DNA of 64,000 bases from Euwallacea fornicatus (Eukaryota; Arthropoda; Insecta; Coleoptera; Curculionidae). The stretch is from the NCBI RefSeq assembly GCF_040115645.1, contig NC_089542.1, positions 1,240,001 through 1,304,000 of the forward strand, given 5' to 3'. Of the stretch, positions 11,701 through 23,888 are shown one piece after another. The stretch's first letter is position 1. Every line of letters begins with the position of its first letter. A program made the position numbers and the translations under genes. Below the pieces are notes generated by a model. It did not search any database. It saw only the letters and a list, made by a program, of their open reading frames with translations, and was not told the origin of the DNA.

Positions 11701-14700
11701 AGTTTGGATTCTGCAAGTTTACTAATCTGTGGAATAGTGGTGGAAGTGAGTCGTAGAGAATTTGGTTGATCTCACTGACACCTCTTTAAAGGCGTGTGTA
11801 AATATCGAGTTGATTGTTATTCAAAGATATAAAATTTAATTCGTGTCGCTGCGCAATGACACATATGACACTGATCAATGTCAATGTCAGTAGAAAAACA
11901 ACGATATTGACGTTAACTGCGTCGCTGCCATGTTGCGTGACTTCATTTCTCGATTTGAACTTGAACAACAAATCAAACCATTGTTTTGCTTTATTTACAG
12001 ATCTTTATTAATGCATGTAATGTTTCCTCTCGCTTGTACCCATTTGCATCATACCTCTAATAATAAATTTCTCAAACCTGTATTCTAGGGTACCTATTTG
12101 TCTTATAGTTAAATACTGTAGTCAGCACCTCTTCTGTTGTATAGAGCTAATACTGGTTTAAATATAACAGATTGAAACTAAATAATCTTGTTTTATTTTC
12201 TCGGAACAGGTTGCGTGCCTGTGTGGAGGCCCCGCTATTCTCCCAGGACAAGACGATCCTTGTCCCGGTTTTCTATATCCGGATAATGAAGGATACCTTA
12301 GGATTCAGATGCATTTGTGAAATTTTTAACACACTATTAAGGCGGTTATTAATTACTATGTGTTGCTTGATAACTGCCTCATTAACGCACCGTTCGAATA
12401 CGTACAAATACACTAAAACATAATACCTAATTGTTGTGTAAAAACTAATCACATGACTACACTACAAATTCACTGCACGATTAGGGATTCTGGTATTTAT
12501 TGATCATCAGCTAATTACTTCATGTACATTATTTCAATAAAAACCAGACTTAGACTTTTATAAGAGCACTCCACTACTCTAGTTATCAGTATTAGATTTG
12601 TTTATTGCGTTTATTAAATGTATAATGTTACAGATAATTAATAAATAGCTATATTTATGTGTTAATAATATAATTTATTTACTCGTTTTTCGTGTTAGTC
12701 TAAGTCTAAGTTTCAATTAATTATGCATTCATGCCCAGTTGAAATGTTGGTCTCTCAAATATCTTCATTTTAACTGCAGGTGGACTTTAAAACGAAGATA
12801 TATCTACAACTGGGCTTCTATCTAATATAATTTTCATGCAATTTCAGAACATAATGCAAAGCAGTTCGTTCATAAGTTAATAATCATCGCCGCTTTGGGT
12901 AATTTTCTCTTCATTTCACATTCATCGCAATCATTTATGAAAACTCTTTGAAAAAATGTTTAATAAGCGAAATGAACGTTTCGATTATCAAACGCATTAA
13001 ATCGAAATTAAGTTATGTTATACCATTCTTGGTCCACCGTTCTACTATTCTTCGTAGAATTTCTGGCTAATTTGTTAAAAAGGACGGGTAAAACTGTAAA
13101 AAAAAAACAACTCTACATCCATTTCTTCTAGATCATTGAAAGTGTTTATAAAGATCGCGTGACGTTACATAACACACACAATGGGCGACGTTCGGTTTGA
13201 TATGTAATACGGGCCGTTACGATAATCAGCTTAATTCACACGAGTTGTTATGGTAATGCCAAAATAGAAGAGAAAATGGAAACTTTGCGACATAAAAACG
13301 ATTGGCAATGAAAATGACAGGTGAGCGCCATTTTGATCATCCGAAAAATGTCATAAAAATTGTAGGTGCATGTACGAATAGCGCACGAATAGACCTTTAA
13401 AATAAGTCACTAATTTACAAATCCCTTACATAAAACACATGTGAATATGAAGGCCATTTCGACGTATGGTGTGTCATTTTCACATCGCGCCATTTCGTCC
13501 CCCAACCCAAAACGGCTATTTAGCGGTACGCCAAACGGGTCTAAAGAGGATTTTATGTATGTTTATAGTTTACAATTTTATGTTGTCATAATAGCCAAGC
13601 TTGTCCGCCATGTTTCCATACTTGTAAGTTGACGTAACAAGAAATTGTCATGTGAGCATTTTACAACAATAAAATTGCGAGACGCCATCGACATTTTAAG
13701 GTTCATGAAGAGTATCCTTGCTAATAACAAAAACTGTAGGAATGGACCGATTCGATTTGGCAGTTTAATGGTTTCCACAATGGAATAACCGAACAGACTG
13801 ATAGTGAAAATCTCGAATTGATTCTCGTTAATCGAACGGAATCACACAATCTCACGAAATACGAGTTTATACGACACCGCTCTAATCCATCAGGAGTCCA
13901 GTGCGTTTCCACGAACGAAGAACCCTACTTCAGATGCATGGGCTGTCCCGCAGGAAGCACTGGCAATGGCGAAAATTGCAGGGATTTAGACGAGGTAATT
14001 TTCCCTGTATAGGCGACTCCAACTTCTGTATGCTGTGAAATGTAAATATTTTTTTCCTGTATAAATTAACGGACGATAACAGTGATCGAATTTGACAAAC
14101 AAGCCAAGCAATGAAGTCGGTAAATATCAAAATGTGCTAGACATGGTCAAAATTCGACATTTGTTCACATTTTAATTTCACCCATTTGTCAAATTTTACC
14201 ACTGTTGCATGCAACCCAAAATGGTAGAAAGGGGAAAACAGCAATTTAAAATGCGTTTTCAGATACGTTCAATCCCGCACTTGTGTACTTTCCGTTGTAT
14301 TTAACAGCATGCGTAGTGTCCATTATTTATACAGGGCAAAACTGGCGAACTAAATTTTTTTTTTATATGTTGACATGACATTTTTTACAATATGCGAATT
14401 CTAGTGTGACCTGGTCCATCCCTGCGACCCCAATGTCGAGTGCACGAATCTCTCTCCAGGCTACCGATGCGGACCTTGTCCACTGGGATTCACAGGCAGT
14501 CATGGCTCGCATGGAGTGGGCCTTGAAGAGGCTGCCCGCAACAGGCAAAGGTGTGACGACATTGATGAATGCCGTGATGGGAGGGCTTGCGGGAGAGATT
14601 CCCAATGCGTGAACACCCCAGTAAGTTCATATTAAATTTCCATTTGAACATGTTGTGTACAATGGGGTATGCAAGGGTTCCTACGAGTGTCACAGCGCCT

Positions 14701-17674
14701 GCCAGCCCGGTTATGTAGGGAACTACAGCGTGGGCTGTCATCCTGAAGATCCTTGTAGAGGTACCTGTCATTATAATGCTAAATGCGAGTACCTTGGTTG
14801 GAACAAGCACATCTGCAGGTGTAGCTGGGGGTATGCAGGAAATGGGATATATTGCGGAAAGGACACTGATCTGGATAGTTGGCCTGATGAACGGCTACCT
14901 TGCAGTGAGACTCGATGCACAAAAGTGCGTTTGTGAGATTTCCCAGCAGAGAACTTATTTTATTTTTCACTTAGGATAATTGTCCAAATACTCCAAACTC
15001 TGGACAAGAAGACGCCGATTTTGATGGCATCGGAAACGTCTGTGACCCGGATCCTGACAATGATAACGTTCTCAGCGGTGTAAGTATGCAAACCGTGCTT
15101 TCGCAGTAAGCACTAAATTTGTACATACAGGATAACTGTCCATTACATGCCAACCCTGACCAACAAGATTCAGAAAAGGAACCGGACAAAGTGGGTGACG
15201 TCTGTGATAACTGTCCTTATATACCCAACAGCGACCAATTAGACATTGATGGCGATGGAATTGGCGATGCTTGCGATCCAGATATGGACAATGATGGTAA
15301 AGTGGATATGTGTCATTACACATACATATTCTGGGTAACCATGTTTCGAGTTGGAACATCAGAATCTCAGTTATCTACCGAGTCATAATTGTTTTTGGAA
15401 ATTTGGTAGATTTAGACTAGCTTCAAAAATATCCGAAAATTATAAAACTTTTCATAAATGTTCCTATTTTTATCATGGATTAATGTGATTAGAAAACTGA
15501 GAATAATATCTCATACACTTTACACAAACTAAGGTATTCCCAATGCTGAGGACAACTGTCCACGGGACAATAACCGTGATCAACGCGACTCGGACAGAGA
15601 TGGATTTGGTGATGTTTGTGATAACTGTCCGTATATTTACAATCCCGAACAAGAGGACCTGAACGCTAACCAGGTGGGGGATGTTTGCGAAGGACCCATA
15701 GATAGCGATCGGTATGAGATGGAAATTTCCTGCTTGAGCGAACTGAGTTTTAAATTCTAGCGACGGAGTCAGCGACACCACAGACAACTGTGTATTGGAT
15801 CCCAATCCAAATCAAGAAGACATTGACTCCGACGGCAAAGGAGACGTTTGCGATGACGACATGGACGGTGACGGACATGTCAACTCTAGAGACAATTGTC
15901 CGCGAAAATACAACCCTGATCAAAAGGACGCAAATCGTGAGAATTTATTACTCATTTCATTGTATAAAAAATCTTAGTTTTTCTTTGAAAAGCGATAATT
16001 TTTTTAAATCCGAGATTACACATTGTTAATAACTGAATTTGTTAAACGAGTAAGATTCAAAATTCGGAAAATGTCACATTTTATTAGACATGTGCTAAAT
16101 TTCTAAATGTTTGAATTTCACTTATTCGACACATTTTATCATTATTTATAGCGGCAATACATTTGCATCTTGTGACGAACGGAAATTTTTAATATATTGA
16201 AATAACCACATTATAATTACTAAAAATTCAAACTGTTTAGACGATGGTAAAGGAGATGTATGCCAAGAACCCGACTGGTACGACAACTGCCCAAATAACT
16301 CCTTGGTATACAGGACCGACTTCAGCAAATTCACGACAGTAGCTCTGGATCCAATCGGAGACTCCCAAATTGATCCACATTGGGACATTGAGAACCAAGG
16401 AGCTGAAATTTTGCAGACGATGAACAGCGACCCCGGATTAGCTGTTGGTCACCATAAGCTGTACGGAGTAGACTTCGAAGGAACCTTTTTTGTGAACACT
16501 GATATAGACGACGACTATGTTGGATTTATCTTCAGGTATTGTTGTTATTTTCATTACATTTTTAATAAACTGCTCAGGAAAGGATATGCCTTGCACTGCA
16601 AAATTTTTCGCAAAATGTTATTCAAACAATTCGAATTCGGGATTATGTTGAAATTGAATCCTCATGATCGGAAAAATCAAACTGTAACTGTGATTTTAAA
16701 AGAGGGCAATTCTATTACGTGAGAAAACTTCACAACTGTCAAGCGGCTAATTTCCTCTAATAAAATTCAATTGCCTTCGTCATTTTAAGTTTGCGAGGAT
16801 TCGAAGTTTGTTAAGACGCAAATGTAAGTTATGCTAAGTTGATTATTTTCGTCATGTTTAACAATGAAAAAAATTGATCACAACATTTTTGAATCGATCA
16901 TTTAATTGAGCAGTTTAGTAACAATAGCTGAATTAATCAAAATCAACACTTGACAAACTATTTCGGTTGCTATTAAATGAAATGCTTCGCTGTTTCGATT
17001 TTCAAATATTTTCGCCACTGTTACACAATTAACTGTGTTGAATGTAGCCAATGTACATCCGCAGCTATCAAGACAACAGGCGCTTCTACGCGGTGATGTG
17101 GAAGAAGGACCAACAAACATACTGGCAACCTACACCGTTCCGGGCAGTAGCCGAACCTGGCATTCAAATCAAATTGGTCAAATCGGAAACGGGACCAGGC
17201 ACCTATCTACGCAATGCACTGTGGCATACCGGAGACACTGAAGGCCAAGTGAAGCTCCTGTGGATGGACCCCAGAAATGAGGGGTGGAAAGAGCGCACCT
17301 CTTACCGATGGTTCCTCATTCATAGACCACATATTGGTCTCATCAGGTTTATGATCCACGAAGGGGAAAAAATGGTGGCGGATTCAGGCAATATATTCGA
17401 TGACACTCTCAGGGGAGGACAGTTGGGTGTGTTGTGCTTCTCGCAAGAGATGATAATTTGGTCTGATTTGGCCTACAGGTGCAATGGTAATTTTCCAGCT
17501 CATTAGAAACCGCAAATTTCTGACGAAAGATTGTTTTTTTTTTTAGATAATCTACGTCAGGATATGTGGAACGACTTGCCAGCAGAATTAAAACCAAAAG
17601 TTGTCATTGACAATACAATTTATCAGCACATTCAAGAGCCAGAATTCGAACTAGCGCGCGATTATTCTTATTAA
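5061..17674 (+). CDS. Tsp: Thrombospondin (COMP/TSP-5-like, pentameric type)
   Basis: Secreted calcium-binding matrix glycoprotein; the insect protein acts at muscle-tendon attachments through integrin. Exons: 5061-5142, 9906-10076, 10231-10454, 10786-11023, 11076-11327, 11386-11556, 13894-13994, 14405-14620, 14676-14924, 14975-15079, 15131-15296, 15534-15711, 15761-15936, 16241-16535, 17065-17486 and 17547-17674 (1057 aa). The signal peptide is MSFGPLRSILILLLGAALL. A laminin-G-like N-terminal domain fills exons 2-4. An amphipathic coiled coil (about residues 240-285) ends in CELC, the pair that links subunits. EGF-like repeats follow in exons 5-9. Type III repeats with many DNCP and DxDxDGxGDxCD calcium loops run to about residue 775. 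The last 280 residues are the lectin-like C-terminal domain (TYWQPTPFRAVAEPGIQ). An RGD lies at residues 227-229. There are no type I repeats, as expected for the pentameric class. Phases match at every junction. The 14676 acceptor has a weak pyrimidine tract. Confidence 0.95.
6600..6830 (-). mobile_element. Decayed mariner transposase C-terminal fragment
   Basis: On the minus strand around 6775-6700 the frame reads PPYSPDLAPSDYFLFPNLKK, the signature of mariner (DD34D) transposases that contains the third catalytic Asp. The flanking frame is broken after about 30 residues and no upstream DDE residues or terminal repeats are evident, so it is a fossil inside the thrombospondin intron. Confidence 0.8.
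8758..8795. repeat. Poly(T) run, 38 T
   Basis: Uninterrupted homopolymer, read directly. On the minus strand it is a 38-A tail and may mark the 3' end of an old retroposed insertion, but nothing recognisable adjoins it. Confidence 0.9.
11557..13893 (+). other. Thrombospondin intron 6
   Basis: A 2.3-kb intron splitting the EGF region; joining 11556 to 13894 restores the motif PGVQCVSTNEEPYFRC. It holds a hairpin-forming inverted repeat at 12733-12815 and otherwise nothing I can identify. Confidence 0.7.
12733..12815. repeat. Imperfect inverted repeat / hairpin
   Basis: Nine-base perfect outer arms (GCCCAGTTG / CAACTGGGC) enclose a second complementary pair, ATATCTTCATTTTAA against TTTAAAACGAAGATAT. 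The gaps on the two sides differ in length, so this is an interrupted stem. It could be a small MITE or a structured intronic RNA. Confidence 0.55.
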
Positions 17675-19925
17675 GCAATGTGTTCTGTAAAGTACTTACC
17701 ACTAATTATGGGTTTAATTATGTTTCTATACTTATTATAGCTAAGTTTTTATCAATCTTAGTAGTGTTTTCCTCTTAAAATTTTCAAATTATGAACAGTT
17801 GTAAATACTCTTATTGATAGACCAATAATCAAAATGAGTAATCCCATTGTTGATGCCAATATTTTAAACGTCGTGATTTTGAAATACTAATAAGCCTACG
17901 TCATAGAGGAAGAACAGCTATCAAAAAAATTTATTAAACTTTTTTTGAACAGATTAATCGTTTTTCAATTATTGTGTATTCAAAATTTTGACGAATCCTA
18001 CGATTTTCGTAAAATCCTGAAAATAAAAAAATGATTTCACAACGTCGTTTACGGCATTTTAAAATCTCCAAAAACAGCACATTAACATCTTAACTTTCAA
18101 AATTGCAGAGTTGCCCTACTTACCCCTCATGTGCTCTTTCGCCCAAGATTGAAAACGTCTAATAAGCAAAAACAACAAAACCTCGATAAATCACAGATGC
18201 CGCTTCCGCGACAAACACATAGTGCGATGCGATTGGTCATTGGAAAAACGCGGCTTACTTGACGAAATTGCAAACCACGAACTATGATTTCGCACACGTT
18301 AAAAAAGAGATATGTGTTAATACTCGGTCGACGGAAAAGCAATAATCAATTAAATTATATACCTTTTACCGCTTTCTCATATTAGAAACTAACAGTATGT
18401 GCATCAAGCTTTAAGACTATCCCGATTCAAGGCCTCGTGTGTCCTCGGCGATCCGAAACCGAACAAATTCGCCGAAATGTTGAACGGAATTCCGAATTTT
18501 TAAATACGATTGTTACATGTTTTCTGTTAAGCAAGGCCTTAAACGAACACTCTTTACGTTTCTAGGAAATTAGCCATTAATTTAAAACACAGTTTTAACA
18601 ATTCTGTTCAGAGATTTCACTAAAAATTCGGTATTTTCCAGGGCATGACACGAATCGAGACACGAACACGCTATAACTGATTGCTGACAGGAGCGTCATT
18701 CTTTTGTTTCCAATTCCAAAGCCTACTTCGTAGAAAATGGGTGAACAGCTAGAACTATTCGCGTATAATGCACCCTATTGCTACCCATATGTGCGTCAGC
18801 GTTTTTTGTAATATATTCGACAGAGCCAAATTCGGATGCCCATTATCTTCAGGTAAGGGTTGTCTTCAATATAATTGCAATACACCGCTAATGAATCAAT
18901 TTCGCTACATATCTAAGGGGTGCATTTTTACAAGATGGATTGCAATTTAGCCTAAAATACCCTTTTAGTTGTAGTACACCTATGGGTGTTGGACTTTAGT
19001 TTTAGTAATTAAGAACTCTGCATCTTGTCCCTATCTTAAATTCTTCCACACTATCTTAGTCGAACTGTAGCATTCACTTCGTTAAAGACATTCCTCCCTT
19101 TTGTGAACTTGTTTGAGGGAACACTATATGACCGGACAATAAATTGCTTCGCAAGTTGTTCTCGCATTCGCTCTTCATATATCCACTGAAGCAGTATACC
19201 AATGGGAACTTCTTACACATGTTTATCACAATCTGTAAGTAGTTTCCGATTCCGTTGAACAATTTTCATAGGGTATGCAATACGGTACATATTGAGATTT
19301 TTGAGGCCGGCTAATGCACTAATAAGTAACAAAAACAGGGTAGGGTTTTGGAAAAAAGTCATTTAATTAATCTTAAATTAAATAGATTCGTCCTAAAGGA
19401 ATTTCCGAACTGATTCGCACACACAATTATTAAAACAGGATTTATAAATTACCTATTTAACCAGTTCGGAAGTTCACAGACAAACAATGCTATTACATTA
19501 GGTATATGTATAATTTAAATCACATCCGTACAAGAAAACCATTTTCTGGCGTCACTTTGCAAATTTAGCAAACATCCATAATCGTGATTTTCCCGAAAAA
19601 TTGGGAAGAAATAGAAAAAAAATTAAAATTTTTCGTAAAAAAACATAAACTTGACAAGGGGGAATTTGCCCCCTACATGGTATTTGGATATATATTTATA
19701 TCCTTAAACTCTAATAAGGTTGTAATTCCAAGTTTGTCAAAGTAACAAGTAAATATGACCGCTGGATGCCATGTTCTTGTTCAATCATTGACACTGGCCA
19801 TATTGAAACTGCCATTTTGACAGCGTCATATAATTCTGTATGTACTTAAAAATGTCCCTTTAAACATTTTTAATAATTTTTATACAATATATTTGTATAT
19901 TGCTACAAAAACAATGAAACGTGGA
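17675..19925. other. Intergenic region, thrombospondin 3' end to lyase-like gene 3' end
   Basis: Convergent 3' ends. An AATAAA at 18022-18027 could end the thrombospondin transcript, about 350 nt after its stop. The rest is AT-rich with no recognisable coding sequence. Confidence 0.5.
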
Positions 19926-22900
19926 TTAAATTATGCCGATTTCCCGAAGTTTTTCCCTCATTTTCAGAACAGTGCCTTCCCACAGAGTTTGGAGGGGCTC
20001 TCGAACAGTGTCCATCGGCAGTTTCGTGATTATCGTCATTGCTGCTTTCAAAGCGGGTACCATTTCACCTAAAAAACATTGTGATTCACACAACACAACA
20101 AAGAGAAAAGTTAAAACTGACTAATAAATGTTAAAATTTTATCGAATTAAGCGACTGGAAACAATTTCACAATAACATTGCTACTTGCTAATCATTTAGA
20201 CACCAGTTAAGGTACAGACACATTTTCAGCGCTTCACACCAAATTTTCTATTTACGTACCATGGTTATTAATATTCGTCAGCGCTTTGGTCAATAAAGTC
20301 TGTGACGCCTGAGCGCTCTTAATTTCCCCGTTTTTCATACAGGAACATATCGACTCTGCCAGTTTGGGTAAAATGTTCAAACTGCTGCCCATAACACAGG
20401 TGAAACCGCTTGCAACAGCTCCCAACATGCCCTGAAATATCTCACTTAATAAACTCTCGAAAATGTTTATTTAGAAGTCCTTTCGAACCTCATCGGTGCC
20501 CATGAACACAATAAACTTCTCGGGGTTCAATTCCATCACTGAAACTGTTTCTTGTAAATCTCCCGTGGTGTATATTAAACCCACGAAAGTATCCACTTCC
20601 CCAGTTATGTCTAATAAGAACTTTTTCATGTCAACTAAAAAATTAGGGTACACATCACAACAACCTCCCTTTTTTGTACTTAATGTACAGAGTATCTCTA
20701 ATAAATTGCGCTTATGGCTATTGACATGACGATAATAGAAGATTTCCAAATATTTTACATTTTACTAAAGCGGTCTAACCATGCTCTATGATCTTCGAAA
20801 ATTACAGTTTTAAGTATTTTATTTGAAGTTTGACAACGCCTTTATAGGGTGTCCCAAATTTGAGGTTTACCATTGTGATTTCGAAAATGTCAAGAGGTAC
20901 GATCGTTTATGTAGGAAATGCCATTTAACCTCTGAAATCATGGACCATATAACTTCCTTATCGACCATATTATTTCTATTCGCTACAAGACGGCGTTGGA
21001 AAAGAAATAGCATAAAGTGAATTTTCTGTTTTGGACAAATATCCACAAAAAGTGTAAATATCAGGAACTCGTCTTACAAATAAAAATTATAGCAAGAAGA
21101 AGGTTCAGTAGGTCTTTGGAGAAGGGGAATTTTTTTTGTAGCGGTTCACATCCAATAACACAAAAAGCAACGATGCTCGTACATATATCATCATGCGAGA
21201 ATTCTCCTACGAGTTCTTCAATTAAAAATAATATGTCGTTTTTTACTACGCCTAGACTTTTGAAAGAAATATAACAGGCTGAAACACCAAGCTGTAAATT
21301 TTCAGATGACTTGCCTCTTAATAATATTAATAACAAGCTCTATTTCAAATTATGCAGAACACATGCCACAGGTATAGATAATATGTCAATATTCCTTCGT
21401 GAGTTACTTGGAATTATCAGCTTTCCTCGAGAAAGTTTTCCACTGAATATAACACCATTTCAACATACAAACCTTAAAATGTTACAAGTCTATTTCTTTT
21501 CAAACGCCTCTATGGCTACTTGTGAATTCTTTCTTCTAAATATTTCGCAGTATTTTCTTCGTAGTTTACTTATTACATAATTCACCTGACTCATTAGATC
21601 CAGAAATTTATCCAGATACAGTCTCCAAACTTTAGTTTGTTTCACAGTCTCTGTTGCAGATTTCCCAAAAAAAAATTCCGGTGTGTTAATCGTTATATAG
21701 GTACTTATAATTTTAGAAATTGAAACAAAATATAACATTATACTATTTTATTATATTATGTATATTTACGAATACAGGCGTTTCATTTTTCTTCTTATTT
21801 AAACGCAATTCCTATGGTTGAATTACATGCCCTATCAGTCAAATAATAGAACGATTTATCAGAAAACCGTAATCTAATTTTGGAAAGCATAACGGATATT
21901 AGTTCAAATGGATTTTTGAAACTCCTTAGGATTCACGAGTTTAAGACACACTTCCCCGACATGTTTTCAATTTTATCTTTATTACAAAAAGAAAGACTTT
22001 TTTTAGGCTCTCATTAAGTCATTAAGCGAGATCGGTAGATTTAGACAAACAGAAATCGCCAAATGGTTTCCCACCTTCTGATCACATGCTTCAGAAAGAT
22101 TTATTCAAAAATGTTCTTTATTAATGGATTGACTAATAGCTACATTGTGGATTATAGGGTGGCAATACATTTGTATTCGCATCCTTTTAATTCTGTATAT
22201 GGCAATGTTCAATAGAGCACCTATTTAACCTATCTATCATATCTCTCGCGGTTCCTTAAATCACAACGGAGTACCTCGATTTGAGACACCCTGTAGACAC
22301 ATATTTTTCATATCAAAATATCATCTGAAAGAGCACAAAAATGCCCGTTTTATTCTAATTTGAATCGTCTTGAATTTTGTATCATTTTAATAATTTCCCT
22401 TGGAACTCACTTTATTTGAGACACCCTGTACTCTGTACAACCACCTGTGGGCACTTGCCAAATTATTAATGTGCTATTAATTTTAACTGCAAGCTAATTT
22501 ATAAAGTATCTTGAATTATAACTTTAGTGCTGATCAGACGCCTTCTTTGCATGGAAACTAGTTTAATGACGAAGTTAACAGGGCATTAATAACTTAACCC
22601 TTAATCCATTTTTTAGCAGGAAAACCGTTTAAAAAATTTCAACTCTGATGATGATAATAATGTCCACTGGTGGTTATTACTATTTTAAAATACATACTGT
22701 CTAATTTGGTATATTTAGGATAGTGATGGTACAAAATAGGCATTGAACCAGTATTATTAGAGACAGTTTTAATATATCTGACCAAATCTAAGTGGTCCTC
22801 GGGCCTGTGGTATAGATCAGCCATTAAAACTACTGCCCCAACCCCTGTTTTCTCTGCGTGCATTGCCTGTAATATTCCCAAAAATCTACATTTGTTTTCT

Positions 22901-23888
22901 AGTAAATGGGCCAATATTACCAATTCTATAACACTTCGAAGTGGGGCCCCACCAATTTGAACCATAACAAAAATACCATATTCTTTGCAAAGGCTGCTCC
23001 AATATTCTAACAGTCTTTTACGCTCACTGATGGTCAGAGACATGCCCTCTCCCACAACATCATTTACTGATAATAAAATAATTACTCACATTTCCTGGTA
23101 TAAACTGCAATTAAATTACCTAAAATCCCTTTCACACCACAAGCCTTTAAAAACTTAACATAAGGCTTAATTAAGTCATAGCACACATCTTTAGTCCGTG
23201 ACTTTACAAATGGGGTGACAACTGGGCATAAAAGGCCTCGGAACTTCATCATTTGCTGCAAAGCGCTGCTATAAAGCAAAAAAGCCCTAAAAACTTAATA
23301 CTAAATTTACCTTTTTAATAAGTTTCTCTGAAGGCGGGTGAGTGGTATTTCGTTTGTGCTTATTTGAGGACATGTGTTTGAACACTTCTGATTTGCCGCA
23401 CTTGTAGTCTTTTTTACAAAATTTGCAATAAAAATATGTCTCTCCGTGCACACTTTCTGAGAGCCAAGGCTTGACTGATGGTATATCCTCCCATTCTTTT
23501 TTGTACTTTTGGAGGTACTGCAACAATATTTAACACACAAATGGAGCCCCTGAACAAACTGTAGAAATATATAGGCACGAACCACTTTCTTGTTGTTGGG
23601 AGAAGTCGCAGTCCCATCATTCTTCTTTTTTCTTCCAGGTTTTGGGTTTTCCTTTTTTATTCTTTTCGCCAGAGGCTCATCATCATCTTCATCCTCTGAT
23701 TCCTCGTCTTCGCGCTCCGCTTCACTACCCGATTCGGGCTTGAAATCCGAAAACAGATCCTTGGCAGTCTTGGGGGACTCAGTTTTGATTTTGAGCTCCT
23801 CCTCCCGGTTGTCGTTTTCTATGTCCAAGCGAATAATCTCTACACCCTCGTCCTCAACTTTGTTTACCTCTTGTTTGATATTTGCCAT
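19926..23888 (-). CDS. Zinc-finger protein fused to a catalytically dead N-acetylneuraminate-lyase-like barrel
   Basis: Exons (minus, 5' to 3'): 23888-23586, 23517-23311, 23255-23120, 23066-22921, 22866-22698, 20634-20489, 20431-20260 and 20068-19926; 473 aa. Residues 1-101 are acidic with a basic nuclear-localisation patch (AKRIKKENPKPGRKKK) and three SUMO-type sites (IKQE, IKTE, IKKE). Residues 102-170 hold one C-x2-C-x13-H-x5-H zinc finger. From residue 172 the sequence is a full sialic-acid aldolase/DHDPS-type TIM barrel: MKFRGLLCPVVTPF, GEGMSLTISERKRLLEYW, LYHHYPKYT. In true lyases a Lys in FVGIKYT forms the Schiff base; here residue 341 is Ile (FVGLIYT), and the GTTGE loop reads DVVGE. 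The tyrosine after HH is kept. Zinc-finger and lyase exons join in phase 0 across a 55-nt intron, so I read one gene; two genes only 55 bp apart is the alternative. Function is unknown; I infer a nuclear pseudoenzyme. Confidence 0.75.
20843..22295. mobile_element. Candidate DNA transposon with roughly 39-bp terminal inverted repeats
   Basis: The left end at 20843-20881 starts TATAGGGTGTCCCAAA and the right end at 22258-22295, read on the minus strand, starts TACAGGGTGTCTCAAA. About 31 of 39 positions agree, and weaker similarity continues inward. The 1.45 kb between sits wholly inside an intron of the lyase-like gene. Minus-strand frames at 21738-21490 and 21336-21061 have balanced composition but no domain I know, and are separated by stops. 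No target-site duplication is obvious. Confidence 0.5.

Noticed and set aside
12172..12423. Open frame in thrombospondin intron 6 with an acceptor-like AACAG, considered as an extra EGF exon
   Set aside because: It lacks the cysteine pattern, and joining 11556 directly to 13894 gives the conserved EGF motif in phase.
14332..14345. TACAGGGCAAAACTGG as another member of the TACAGGGTG repeat family
   Set aside because: Similarity stops after seven bases.
23082..23255. Separate start of the lyase-like gene at the ATG pair 23252/23247
   Set aside because: It would leave the zinc-finger gene without a 3' end and only 55 bp between genes; in-phase splicing explains the data better. Kept as the alternative to test.
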